Source: Pseudomonas gingeri (GTDB taxonomy: Bacteria > Pseudomonadota > Gammaproteobacteria > Pseudomonadales > Pseudomonadaceae). From it: a stretch of DNA of 64,000 bases. The notes beneath the pieces are model-generated. The model searched no databases. It saw only the letters and a program-made list of their open reading frames with translations, and had not been told where the DNA came from. Positions 17,001 through 24,388 of the stretch are shown here, piece after piece. Numbering within the stretch: the stretch's first letter is position 1; every line of letters begins with the position of its first letter. The stretch covers positions 548,723-612,722 of the forward strand of contig NZ_JACAQA010000003.1 in NCBI RefSeq assembly GCF_013385425.1, read 5' to 3'. Made by a program: the position numbers and the translations under genes.

Positions 17001-17025
17001 ACTACGTAGAGGCTGCGTACGTAGT
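17001..17025. promoter_or_regulatory. Palindrome in the kinase/cstA intergenic region
   Basis: ACTACGTA and TACGTAGT form a perfect 8-bp inverted repeat separated by 9 nt, lying between the divergent kinase gene and cstA. Its symmetry and location suit a binding site for the dimeric NarL-type regulator encoded at 14952. It could control both directions. Confidence 0.55.
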
Positions 17026-17137
17026 CGTGCGGATACTTTTGTTGACCGCATCCACGGATATTGGGCCAGCTCCGCACCGCGGACACAATTATAAAAATTA
17101 CCGCCGCAGTCTACCGACTGTTGGCAGGAGACACGCA

Positions 17138-19195
17138 ATGAACCGTCTGGCTAAACACCTTGTCTGGTTTGCCGTGGCTGTCCTGGGAGCGTTTGCGCTG
17201 AGTGTCGTGGCCCTGCGCCGCGGCGAAGCCATCAACGCCCTCTGGATCGTAGTCGCCGCAGTCGCCATCTACCTCGTCGCATACCGCTACTACAGTCTGT
17301 TTATCGCCAACAAGGTGATGCAGCTCGACCCCAGTCGCGCCACCCCCGCCGTCCTCAACAATGATGGCCTGGACTATGTGCCGACCAACAAACACATTCT
17401 TTTCGGTCACCACTTCGCCGCCATTGCCGGCGCGGGGCCGTTGGTCGGTCCGGTATTGGCGGCACAGATGGGCTACCTGCCCGGTACGCTCTGGCTGATC
17501 GCCGGCGTGGTGCTGGCCGGTGCCGTGCAGGACTTCATGGTCCTGTTCATGTCCACCCGCCGCAACGGTCGCTCCCTGGGCGATATGGTCCGTGAGGAAA
17601 TGGGCCGCGTGCCGGGGACCATCGCCCTGTTCGGCTGCTTCCTGATCATGATCATCATCCTCGCGGTGCTGGCGCTGATCGTGGTCAAGGCCCTGGCCGA
17701 GAGCCCATGGGGCATCTTCACGGTGATGGCGACCATCCCGATCGCGATGTTCATGGGCATCTACATGCGCTACATCCGCCCGGGCCGCATCGGTGAAATC
17801 TCGGTTGTCGGCGTGCTCCTGCTGCTCGGCTCGATCTGGCTCGGCGGGCAGATCGCCGCCGACCCGGTCTGGGCCAAAGCCTTCACCTTTACCGGGATCC
17901 AGATCACCTGGATGCTGATCGGCTACGGCTTTGTCGCCGCGGTACTGCCGGTGTGGCTGATCCTGGCACCCCGCGACTACCTGTCGACCTTCCTCAAGAT
18001 CGGTACCATCATGGCCTTGGCCATCGGTATCCTGATCACCATGCCCGTGCTGAAAATGCCGGCGCTGACCCAGTTTGTCGACGGCACCGGCCCGGTCTGG
18101 AAAGGCGGCCTGTTCCCGTTCCTGTTCATCACCATCGCCTGCGGTGCGGTGTCCGGTTTCCACGCGCTGATCGCCTCCGGGACCACGCCCAAGCTGCTGG
18201 CCAGCGAAGGCCATGCCCGCTACATCGGTTACGGCGGCATGCTGATGGAGTCCTTCGTCGCAATCATGGCGATGGTCGCCGCCTCGGTCATCGATCCGGG
18301 CGTCTACTTCGCCATGAACAGCCCGGCGGCCGTGGTGGGCGCTGATGCAGTGAGCGTGGCGCAGACCGTCAGCAGCTGGGGCTTCGCGATTACTCCAGAC
18401 GCCCTGCTGGCCGTGGCCAAGGACATCGGCGAAACCACCGTGCTGGCCCGTGCCGGCGGTGCACCGACCCTGGCGGTCGGTATCGCGCAGATCCTCCACC
18501 ATGTGCTGCCGGGTGAAAACACCATGGCGTTCTGGTACCACTTCGCGATTCTGTTCGAAGCACTGTTTATCCTTACGGCGGTGGATGCCGGTACCCGTGC
18601 CGGACGTTTCATGCTGCAGGACCTGCTCGGCTCCTTTGTCCCGGCGCTCAAGCGTACCGAGTCCTGGACCGCCAACCTGATCGCCACCGCCGGTTGTGTG
18701 GCCATGTGGGGTTACTTGCTGTATCAAGGCGTGATCGACCCGTTGGGCGGCATCAACACCCTGTGGCCGCTGTTCGGCATCTCCAACCAGATGCTGGCCG
18801 GTATCGCGCTGATGCTCGGCACCGTGGTGCTGATCAAGATGAAACGCCAGCGCTATATCTGGGTGACCTTGCTGCCTGCCGCCTGGTTGCTGATCTGCAC
18901 CACCAGCGCCGGCTTTATCAAGCTGTTCGACGCCAACCCGGCCATTGGCTTCCTCGCCCTGGCGAAGAAATACAGCGTCGCGCTGGACGCCGGCCAGGTG
19001 ATCGCCCCGGCCAAGGACATCACCCAGATGCAGCACGTGATCTTCAACGCCTACACCAACGCCACGCTGACGGCACTGTTCCTGTTCGTGGTCTTCAGCA
19101 TCCTGTTCTATGCCATCAAGGTCGGTGTCGCGGCCTGGGGCAGCAAGGAGCGTACGGATAAGGAGTCGCCCTTCCAGCCTATTCCGCAGGCTTGA
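17138..19195 (+). CDS. cstA: Carbon starvation protein CstA (pyruvate/peptide transporter)
   Basis: This is a polytopic inner-membrane carrier of 685 residues, the normal CstA length. Diagnostic segments are NKHILFGHHFAAIAGAGPLV, GAVQDFMVLF and FWYHFAILFEALFILTAVDA. CstA/BtsT family members import pyruvate and have been linked to peptide uptake. I placed the start at ATG 17138, with GGAG upstream; the in-frame region before it is not conserved. It is divergent from a Cache-domain two-component system, as btsT-type genes often are, and is closed by a strong terminator at 19219-19254. Confidence 0.95.
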   Translation: MNRLAKHLVWFAVAVLGAFALSVVALRRGEAINALWIVVAAVAIYLVAYRYYSLFIANKVMQLDPSRATPAVLNNDGLDYVPTNKHILFGHHFAAIAGAGPLVGPVLAAQMGYLPGTLWLIAGVVLAGAVQDFMVLFMSTRRNGRSLGDMVREEMGRVPGTIALFGCFLIMIIILAVLALIVVKALAESPWGIFTVMATIPIAMFMGIYMRYIRPGRIGEISVVGVLLLLGSIWLGGQIAADPVWAKAFTFTGIQITWMLIGYGFVAAVLPVWLILAPRDYLSTFLKIGTIMALAIGILITMPVLKMPALTQFVDGTGPVWKGGLFPFLFITIACGAVSGFHALIASGTTPKLLASEGHARYIGYGGMLMESFVAIMAMVAASVIDPGVYFAMNSPAAVVGADAVSVAQTVSSWGFAITPDALLAVAKDIGETTVLARAGGAPTLAVGIAQILHHVLPGENTMAFWYHFAILFEALFILTAVDAGTRAGRFMLQDLLGSFVPALKRTESWTANLIATAGCVAMWGYLLYQGVIDPLGGINTLWPLFGISNQMLAGIALMLGTVVLIKMKRQRYIWVTLLPAAWLLICTTSAGFIKLFDANPAIGFLALAKKYSVALDAGQVIAPAKDITQMQHVIFNAYTNATLTALFLFVVFSILFYAIKVGVAAWGSKERTDKESPFQPIPQA

Positions 19196-19218
19196 TCGAG
19201 GATTGCCGACGTAGATGG

Positions 19219-19254
19219 AAAAAGGCTCCGTATCGAAAGATACGGAGCCTTTTT
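19219..19254. terminator. Intrinsic terminator after cstA
   Basis: A 16-bp stem with a GAAA tetraloop (core GGCTCCGTATC) and flanking A- and T-tracts lies between the convergent ends of cstA and the AraC gene. The symmetry suggests it works in both directions; its last base touches the AraC stop codon. Confidence 0.9.
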
Positions 19255-20111
19255 CATTGATCCGCAGCCAGCACAATACCACCGGGCACATTGGCAAAGC
19301 CGCCCTCCCGCGTGGTGTTGACCACGCGCTCCAGCAGATAGCGCGCCGGGGGTTTGCCGACCGCCTTGCGGAACATGGTGACAAACCCGCTGGAACTTTC
19401 GTAGCCCAGGTCCAGGGCAACCGCCTGCACACTGTCACCCCGGGTCAGGCGTCGCAGTGACAGGATGATATGCAACTGTCGGCGCCAGCGACCGAAACTC
19501 ACGCCGGTTTCCTGCAACAACAGCCGGCTCATGCTCCGCTCGCTCATGCCGATACGCGTAGCCCATTCGCTCATCGGCACCTTGGCCGAAGGCTCGTCCA
19601 GCAGCCGCTGCGCCAGTTGCCGTAGCCGCCGGTCTCGCGGCATGGGCAAGTGCAGGTCTTCCACCGGAGCCTCGCATAACTCGTCGAGCAACGTCGCGAC
19701 CAGACGGGCATCGCGCCCCTGCTCGTCATACAGATGTGGCAGGCTCACCGCCCGCAGGATCAGTTCCCGCAATAGCGGCGAGACCGCAAGGGTGCAACAG
19801 AATCGAGGTAGATTGGCGACGGCCTCAGGCTCGATAAACAGGCAGTAGCACTCCGTTTCGCCAGAACTGCGAGCCACATGCAGCATGCTGCCCGGGATCC
19901 ACACCGCACATTGCGGCGGCACGATCCAGACCCCGTCCTCGACCTCGCAATTGAGGATGCCGCGTACCGAATACAGCAGTTGTGCCTTGCGGTGCTGGTG
20001 CTTGGCATGCTCCCAGTCTTCGGAGACCAGGGAAGCATTCAGGGCATAAACGGGACGGGGAATGTTATCGACATCCCGTGAGCCCGCCAGATCGTCGGAT
20101 GAACGTTGCAT
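19254..20111 (-). CDS. AraC family transcriptional regulator
   Basis: This regulator has an N-terminal cupin-like ligand domain (HQHRKAQLLYSVRGILNCEV, PQCAVWIPGSMLH) and a C-terminal AraC double helix-turn-helix (IGMSERSMSRLLLQETG, then ALDLGYESSSGFVTMFRKAV-KPPARY). With ATG 20111 it has 285 residues; an in-frame ATG at 20144 is also possible because the ribosome site is poor for both. The GYESSSGFVTMFR-PPARY ending is typical of active AraC activators. It is divergent from the small ABM protein at 20321, the most likely target. Confidence 0.87.
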   Translation of the reverse strand: MQRSSDDLAGSRDVDNIPRPVYALNASLVSEDWEHAKHQHRKAQLLYSVRGILNCEVEDGVWIVPPQCAVWIPGSMLHVARSSGETECYCLFIEPEAVANLPRFCCTLAVSPLLRELILRAVSLPHLYDEQGRDARLVATLLDELCEAPVEDLHLPMPRDRRLRQLAQRLLDEPSAKVPMSEWATRIGMSERSMSRLLLQETGVSFGRWRRQLHIILSLRRLTRGDSVQAVALDLGYESSSGFVTMFRKAVGKPPARYLLERVVNTTREGGFANVPGGIVLAADQ

Positions 20112-20245
20112 CAAGGAAATTGAACCTCGGGTCTGAAGGAACATTTGGCCGTTTTGAAAAATAGTGTGACCATATTGTGCAATGACGTCCAGTCGAGGGC
20201 TGGGTATCGTGTGGGTGATCCTATTGAGTACCCAGGAGTACGGAC

Positions 20246-20311
20246 ATGCGGGTCGATGCCACACAGTTCCCGCGGGTCTGGATACACACGGGCCGATCCA
20301 CCTTGACCTAG
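20246..20311 (+). CDS. Possible 21-residue leader ORF upstream of the ABM gene
   Basis: A short ORF with an excellent ribosome site (AGGAG seven bases before ATG) encodes MRVDATQFPRVWIHTGRSTLT and stops at TAG, nine bases before the ABM start. The ABM gene itself has a weak ribosome site and is in the same frame. It could be a leader peptide that couples translation, or an old N-terminus cut off by an amber codon. Nothing in the peptide reveals a sensed amino acid. Confidence 0.35.
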   Translation: MRVDATQFPRVWIHTGRSTLT

Positions 20312-20320
20312 GTAACCCCC

Positions 20321-20695
20321 ATGCACCTCGTTGCCATCAGCACCGTTGAAATCCACGCAAGAGACAGTTGTTCAACAGCCCTGCAGGCTCGACTGAACGC
20401 ATTGGTTGAAACCTTGCAGAACCTCTCCGGTTGCACCTCGTACAGCCTGACGCGCTGCTCTTCGCGCCATGACGTCTGGATCATGACCGGCTACTGGAAC
20501 GCGTCGGCGACCATGGAAGCGCATTTCAGCCTGCCTTGCCTGGCGGACCTGTTCGCCCTGACGCTGGAGCGACTCGCCGATACCCTCAAGTTCGGGACCT
20601 TTATGCTTGGCGCTCCCGACGCAGGGGAAAACAACGCCAGCAAGTCGGGGCAAGCTGCTTCAAAAACCCAAAACCGCTCAGTTTTCGTGGACTGA
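20321..20695 (+). CDS. Small ABM-fold protein, paralogue of the 13235 gene
   Basis: This 124-residue protein shares the ABM-like signatures of the gene at 13235 (VAISTVEIH, LSGCTSYSL, WIMTGYW, EAHFSLPCL, GTFMLG). The last 20 or so residues have no counterpart in the paralogue and are encoded in the terminator region that serves the opposing DctA-like gene, so the tail is probably not functional. Divergence from the AraC gene suggests regulation by it. No catalytic role can be assigned. Confidence 0.7.
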   Translation: MHLVAISTVEIHARDSCSTALQARLNALVETLQNLSGCTSYSLTRCSSRHDVWIMTGYWNASATMEAHFSLPCLADLFALTLERLADTLKFGTFMLGAPDAGENNASKSGQAASKTQNRSVFVD

Positions 20696-20701
20696 GCGGT
20701 C
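20659..20701 (-). terminator. Intrinsic terminator of the CoA-transferase/lyase/carrier operon
   Basis: Read on the minus strand, ACCGCTCAG and CTGAGCGGT form a 9-bp stem with a 10-nt loop, followed by two T-runs. It lies 26 nt beyond the stop of the DctA-like gene and overlaps the end of the convergent ABM gene. Confidence 0.75.
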
Positions 20702-20726
20702 TTGGGGCTGCCTCACGACAACTCGT

Positions 20727-22043
20727 TCAGGACTCTACCTCCCGCTCACGGGCACAGCCCTTGTGCAATTCGGCCGCCAGCTTCTCTTCGTCCAGCGCCC
20801 CTTCCCACTTGGCGATAAATAGCGTCGCCACACCGTTGCCGATCACATTGATCAATGCCCCGCCCTCGGAAATAAACCGGTAGACCCCCAGTACCAGCAC
20901 CAACCCCGCCGCCGGGATGACATCCAGGCTGCCAAGGGTCGCCGCCAGGGTGATAAACGCTCCGCCGGTGATACTGGCCGCCCCCTTGGAGGTCAGCAGC
21001 AGAATGAACAGCAAGGTCACCTGGTGCCAGAGGTCGAGGTGGATATCCAGCGCCTGGGCGATGAAAATCGCCAGCACCGTCATGTTGATACAGCTGCCAT
21101 CGAGGTTGAAGCAGTAACCCGAAGGCACCACCAGGCCCACCACCGATTTCTCGCAGCCAAGGCGCTCCAGCTTGCCCATCAAACGCGGCAAGGCCGACTC
21201 CGAAGACGAGGTGCCCAGCACCAGGAACAGCTCGTCGCGGATGTACTTGAGGAACTGCCACAGACTGAAGCCCGCCAATCGCGCCACCAGATTGAGCACC
21301 ACCAGGACAAAAAACAGCGCCGTCACGTAGTAGCAGATCAGCAAGTTGCCATACGCCCCAAGGGAGCCCACGCCGTACTTGCCGACCGTAAAGGCCATGC
21401 CGCCGAAGGCCCCCAACGGCGAGACGTACATGACGATCCGGACCATGCGGAAAAACGCCTGGGCCACCAGGTCGATCAGGTTCAGCAGCGGCTTGCCGGC
21501 GCCGCCGAGCATCTGCAAGGCAAAGGCAAACAGGATGGAAATGAACAGCACCTGGAGGATATCGCCCTCGGCAAAGGCGCCAAACACGGTACCGGGCACG
21601 ATATGGGTGAGAAACCCCACCACGCTCTGTTCATGGGCCAGCTTGCTGTAGCTGTCGATGGCATGGGCATCTAGGCTCGCCGGGTTGATATGCATGCCGG
21701 TGCCGGGCTGCATCAGGTTGACCCCGATCAATCCCACCACCAGCGCCAGGGTGGTCAGCACCTCGAAGTACAGCAACGATTTGAAGCCGACCCGGCCGAT
21801 GCGCTTGAGGCTCTGCATGCTGGCAATGCCGCTGACCACGGTGCAGAAGATAATCGGCGCAATCAGCATCTTGATCAGCTTGATGAAGGTGTCGCCCAGC
21901 GGCTTCATTTCTTCGCCGAGGCTGGGGTAGAAATGCCCGAAGACAATGCCCAGCACGATCGCCAGCAGCACCTGTACATACAGATGGCGAAACACCCCGC
22001 GCAGCCTTGAAGGGCGCGGTTTTCCTATTGTTATTGTTGTCAT
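20727..22043 (-). CDS. Dicarboxylate/amino acid:cation symporter, DctA-like with altered binding site
   Basis: This is an inner-membrane carrier of 438 residues in the DAACS (DctA/GltP) family. HP1 is seen as GTSSSESALPRL, TM7 as FNLDGSCINMT, HP2 as TSKGAASITGGAF and TM8 as RFISEGGALINVIGNGVATL. In DctA the TM8 motif reads SE-x-RALTN; here the arginine that binds the second carboxylate in the family's structural models is glycine. The substrate is therefore probably not an ordinary C4-dicarboxylate. It is the last gene of the operon starting at 25579, so it likely imports that pathway's substrate. Confidence 0.88.
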   Translation of the reverse strand: MTTITIGKPRPSRLRGVFRHLYVQVLLAIVLGIVFGHFYPSLGEEMKPLGDTFIKLIKMLIAPIIFCTVVSGIASMQSLKRIGRVGFKSLLYFEVLTTLALVVGLIGVNLMQPGTGMHINPASLDAHAIDSYSKLAHEQSVVGFLTHIVPGTVFGAFAEGDILQVLFISILFAFALQMLGGAGKPLLNLIDLVAQAFFRMVRIVMYVSPLGAFGGMAFTVGKYGVGSLGAYGNLLICYYVTALFFVLVVLNLVARLAGFSLWQFLKYIRDELFLVLGTSSSESALPRLMGKLERLGCEKSVVGLVVPSGYCFNLDGSCINMTVLAIFIAQALDIHLDLWHQVTLLFILLLTSKGAASITGGAFITLAATLGSLDVIPAAGLVLVLGVYRFISEGGALINVIGNGVATLFIAKWEGALDEEKLAAELHKGCAREREVES

Positions 22044-22074
22044 GGGTCGACCTTCTTGTTAGGGGGTGAAGCCG

Positions 22075-23016
22075 TTACGAGACGAGGTTGATCAGGTTCC
22101 CCGAGTAGTAGCCGTGCAGGTTGCCGAGGATGCCGTCGGCCAGGCGTTGCAGACTGCTCTGGCTGGCCCAGGCCACATGGGGCGTGACGATCAGGTTGGC
22201 ATGGCGCTGGGTGAGCAAGGGGTGGTCAGCCGTTGGCGGCTCCTGGCCCAGCACATCGAGGGCCGCGCCGCCGAGGCGACCGCTGTCCAAGGCGGCGAGC
22301 ACCGCCGCCTCATCCACCAACGGCCCGCGGGCGGTATTGATCAGCAAGGCACCGGGTTTCATCCGTGCCAGCTCCGCGGCACCGATCAGATGGCGGGTGT
22401 GTTCGGTCAGCGGGCAGTGCAGCGAGATCACATCGCTTTGCGCCAGCACCGTTTCAAAGGCCTGGTAACCCTTGCGCACCGGGATCGCACCACGGTGTTC
22501 GGCACAGAGCAACTGCATGCCCAGGGCACTGGCCAGACGGGCCGTGGCCTGGCCGATGCCGCCTTTACCGACGATGCCCAGCACGCTGCCCTGCACATCG
22601 CGGATCGGCGCGCGATGGACGCAGAAGTGCCGCGAATCCGGCCAGTCGCGCACGGCGGCGGCCTGGTAGGCGAACAGCTGCCGACGCAGGGCGAAGATCG
22701 AGGCGATCACCGACTCGGCGACGCTTTGCGCCGAGTAGGCCGGGACATTGCACACCGTTACGGCGAAATCACGGCAGGCCGCCAGGTCGATGCAGTCGTA
22801 ACCGGTGGCGGCGACGCAGATGAATTTCAGGTTGGGCAGTTGCTCCAGTTCGGCCCGGCCGATGCGGACCTTGTTGGTGATCACGGCGTCGGCATTGCGG
22901 GCAGCTTCCACCACCTGCTCCGGTGTCGTGTCGGAACGGTCCTGCCAGTCCGTCACCCAAGCTGGACGTGCAATGCCCACGGGCAGACTGGCGCTGTCGA
23001 GAAACACCACCCTCAT
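22075..23016 (-). CDS. D-isomer-specific 2-hydroxyacid dehydrogenase
   Basis: This is an NAD(P)-dependent dehydrogenase of 313 residues in the hydroxypyruvate/glycerate reductase-like group. The cofactor motif GIVGKGGIGQATARLAS, the NTARGPLVDEAAVLAAL segment with the catalytic arginine, and TPHVAW with the catalytic histidine are all present. It interconverts a 2-oxoacid and a D-2-hydroxyacid. It overlaps the VOC gene by 4 nt (ATGA) and precedes the DctA-like carrier by 31 nt, so it belongs to the same catabolic unit. The exact substrate is unknown. Confidence 0.88.
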   Translation of the reverse strand: MRVVFLDSASLPVGIARPAWVTDWQDRSDTTPEQVVEAARNADAVITNKVRIGRAELEQLPNLKFICVAATGYDCIDLAACRDFAVTVCNVPAYSAQSVAESVIASIFALRRQLFAYQAAAVRDWPDSRHFCVHRAPIRDVQGSVLGIVGKGGIGQATARLASALGMQLLCAEHRGAIPVRKGYQAFETVLAQSDVISLHCPLTEHTRHLIGAAELARMKPGALLINTARGPLVDEAAVLAALDSGRLGGAALDVLGQEPPTADHPLLTQRHANLIVTPHVAWASQSSLQRLADGILGNLHGYYSGNLINLVS

Positions 23017-23408
23017 GATGCAGGCTCCGGTTGTACCGGCTCGGAAATCTCGATCAGGTTCAGGTCCGGATCACGCACGTACACCGAGCGGATCGGCCCC
23101 GTGGCCCCGGTCCGCAACACCGGGCCTTCGATAATCGGCCAGTCGACACGAGCCAGATGGGCAATCACCTGCTCCAGGGGGATCGAGGCGATAAAACACA
23201 GGTCCAGCGCCCCCGGCACCGGCAGGTGCGCCTTGGGCTCGAACTCGTGACCGCGCACGTGCAGGTTGATTTTCTGCTGGCCGAAGGCGAACGCCTTGCG
23301 CCCGCCAGCGAAGGTCTGCACCTGCATCCCCATGACCCGCACATAGAAATCCTCGGCGGCCACCGGGTCGATGGTGGTCAGCACCAGATGGTCAAGATGG
23401 TCGATCAT
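23013..23408 (-). CDS. VOC (glyoxalase/bleomycin-resistance) family protein
   Basis: This 131-residue protein has a single vicinal-oxygen-chelate module pair: an N-terminal IDHLDHLVLTT strand with a candidate metal-binding histidine, a central NLHVRGHE, and a C-terminal YVRDPDLNLIEISEP with the expected glutamate ligand. VOC proteins can be isomerases, epimerases or dioxygenases. Overlap by 4 nt with both neighbours puts it firmly in the CoA-transferase/lyase operon. A methylmalonyl-CoA-epimerase-like or lyase-accessory role is possible but unproven. Confidence 0.82.
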   Translation of the reverse strand: MIDHLDHLVLTTIDPVAAEDFYVRVMGMQVQTFAGGRKAFAFGQQKINLHVRGHEFEPKAHLPVPGALDLCFIASIPLEQVIAHLARVDWPIIEGPVLRTGATGPIRSVYVRDPDLNLIEISEPVQPEPAS

Positions 23409-24373
23409 GGTTGCAACTCCTGGGTTCGGGTCGATGGCACCTGTTTTTCCAGGCTGGCGACATGGGCGGGTATCGGGTGCAGGTCCAGGCGCTTGCCGGC
23501 CTTGAGGATCTGGCTGGGAATCTCGTGGCCGACCAGCCCCGGCAACTGCGCGGCTGCGGCCAGCACGCGGTCCAGGTCGACCCCGGTGTCAAACCCCATC
23601 AACTGCAGCATGTGCAGCAGGTCTTCGGTGCAGACATTGCCGCTGGCCCCCGGCGCGTAGGGGCAACCGCCAAGGCCGCCAAGGGAGGCGTCGAAACGGT
23701 CGACACCGGCCTCGATGGCCGCCAGGGCATTGGCCAGGGCCATGCCACGGGTATTGTGGAAATGCAAGGTCAGTTGCAGCGCCGGAAAACGCTCGCGCAC
23801 CGCACGAGACAGCGCCTCGACCTGGCTCGGGTAGGCCATGCCGGTGGTGTCGCACAGGGTCACGCCACGGGCGCCCAGTTCGGCAAAGCGCTCGACCCAG
23901 TGCAGCACCTCCCCCACCGGCACATCGCCCTGCATCGGGCAACCGAACACCGTCGACAACGACACATTGATCGCTACCGGTGCCTGGCCGATCACACTGA
24001 ACACTTCGCTGAGCTGGGCAAACGACTGCTCGCGGCTCATGCGCAGGTTGGAACGGTTGTGGGGTTCGCTGACCGACATCACCAGATTGGCTTCATCGAT
24101 AGTGCACGCCAGGGCCCGCTCGGCGCCGCGCACATTGGGCACCAGCACGGTGTACTCCACCGCAGGATTGCGGCGGATGCCGTGCATCACCGCCTCGGCA
24201 TCCCGCAACGCGGTAATGGCCTTGGGCGAGGTGAACGAGGTGACCTCGATCTTGGCGAAGCCACACTGGCTGAGGGCATCGATCAAGGCAATCTTGTCGG
24301 CGGTTTCGATAAACCGTGCTTCGTTCTGGAAGCCGTCACGGGTGGCGACTTCCTGCAGGAAAAGACGTTGCAT
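23405..24373 (-). CDS. Hydroxymethylglutaryl-CoA lyase family protein
   Basis: This is a TIM-barrel lyase of the HMG-CoA lyase type, about 322 residues. RDGFQNE near the start holds the metal- and substrate-binding residues; HFHNTRGMALANALAAIEAG carries the metal-binding HxH; and the family signature GLGGCPYAPGASGNVCTED is complete, including the catalytic cysteine. Family members cleave HMG-CoA to acetyl-CoA and acetoacetate, or related 3-hydroxy-3-methyl acyl-CoAs such as citramalyl-CoA. I chose ATG 24373 because GAGG lies seven bases upstream. It follows the CoA-transferase by 15 nt, which would make its CoA-ester substrate. Confidence 0.92.
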   Translation of the reverse strand: MQRLFLQEVATRDGFQNEARFIETADKIALIDALSQCGFAKIEVTSFTSPKAITALRDAEAVMHGIRRNPAVEYTVLVPNVRGAERALACTIDEANLVMSVSEPHNRSNLRMSREQSFAQLSEVFSVIGQAPVAINVSLSTVFGCPMQGDVPVGEVLHWVERFAELGARGVTLCDTTGMAYPSQVEALSRAVRERFPALQLTLHFHNTRGMALANALAAIEAGVDRFDASLGGLGGCPYAPGASGNVCTEDLLHMLQLMGFDTGVDLDRVLAAAAQLPGLVGHEIPSQILKAGKRLDLHPIPAHVASLEKQVPSTRTQELQP

Positions 24374-24388
24374 GGACATTCCTCGGGT

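Noticed and set aside
17111..19438. A 775-codon open frame antisense to cstA
   Set aside because: Composition is low-complexity (His, Gln, Asp, Gly), there is no motif, and cstA on the other strand is unmistakable.
20633..20695. C-terminal tail of the second ABM protein as a functional extension
   Set aside because: The tail is encoded by the opposing gene's terminator region and has no counterpart in the paralogue.
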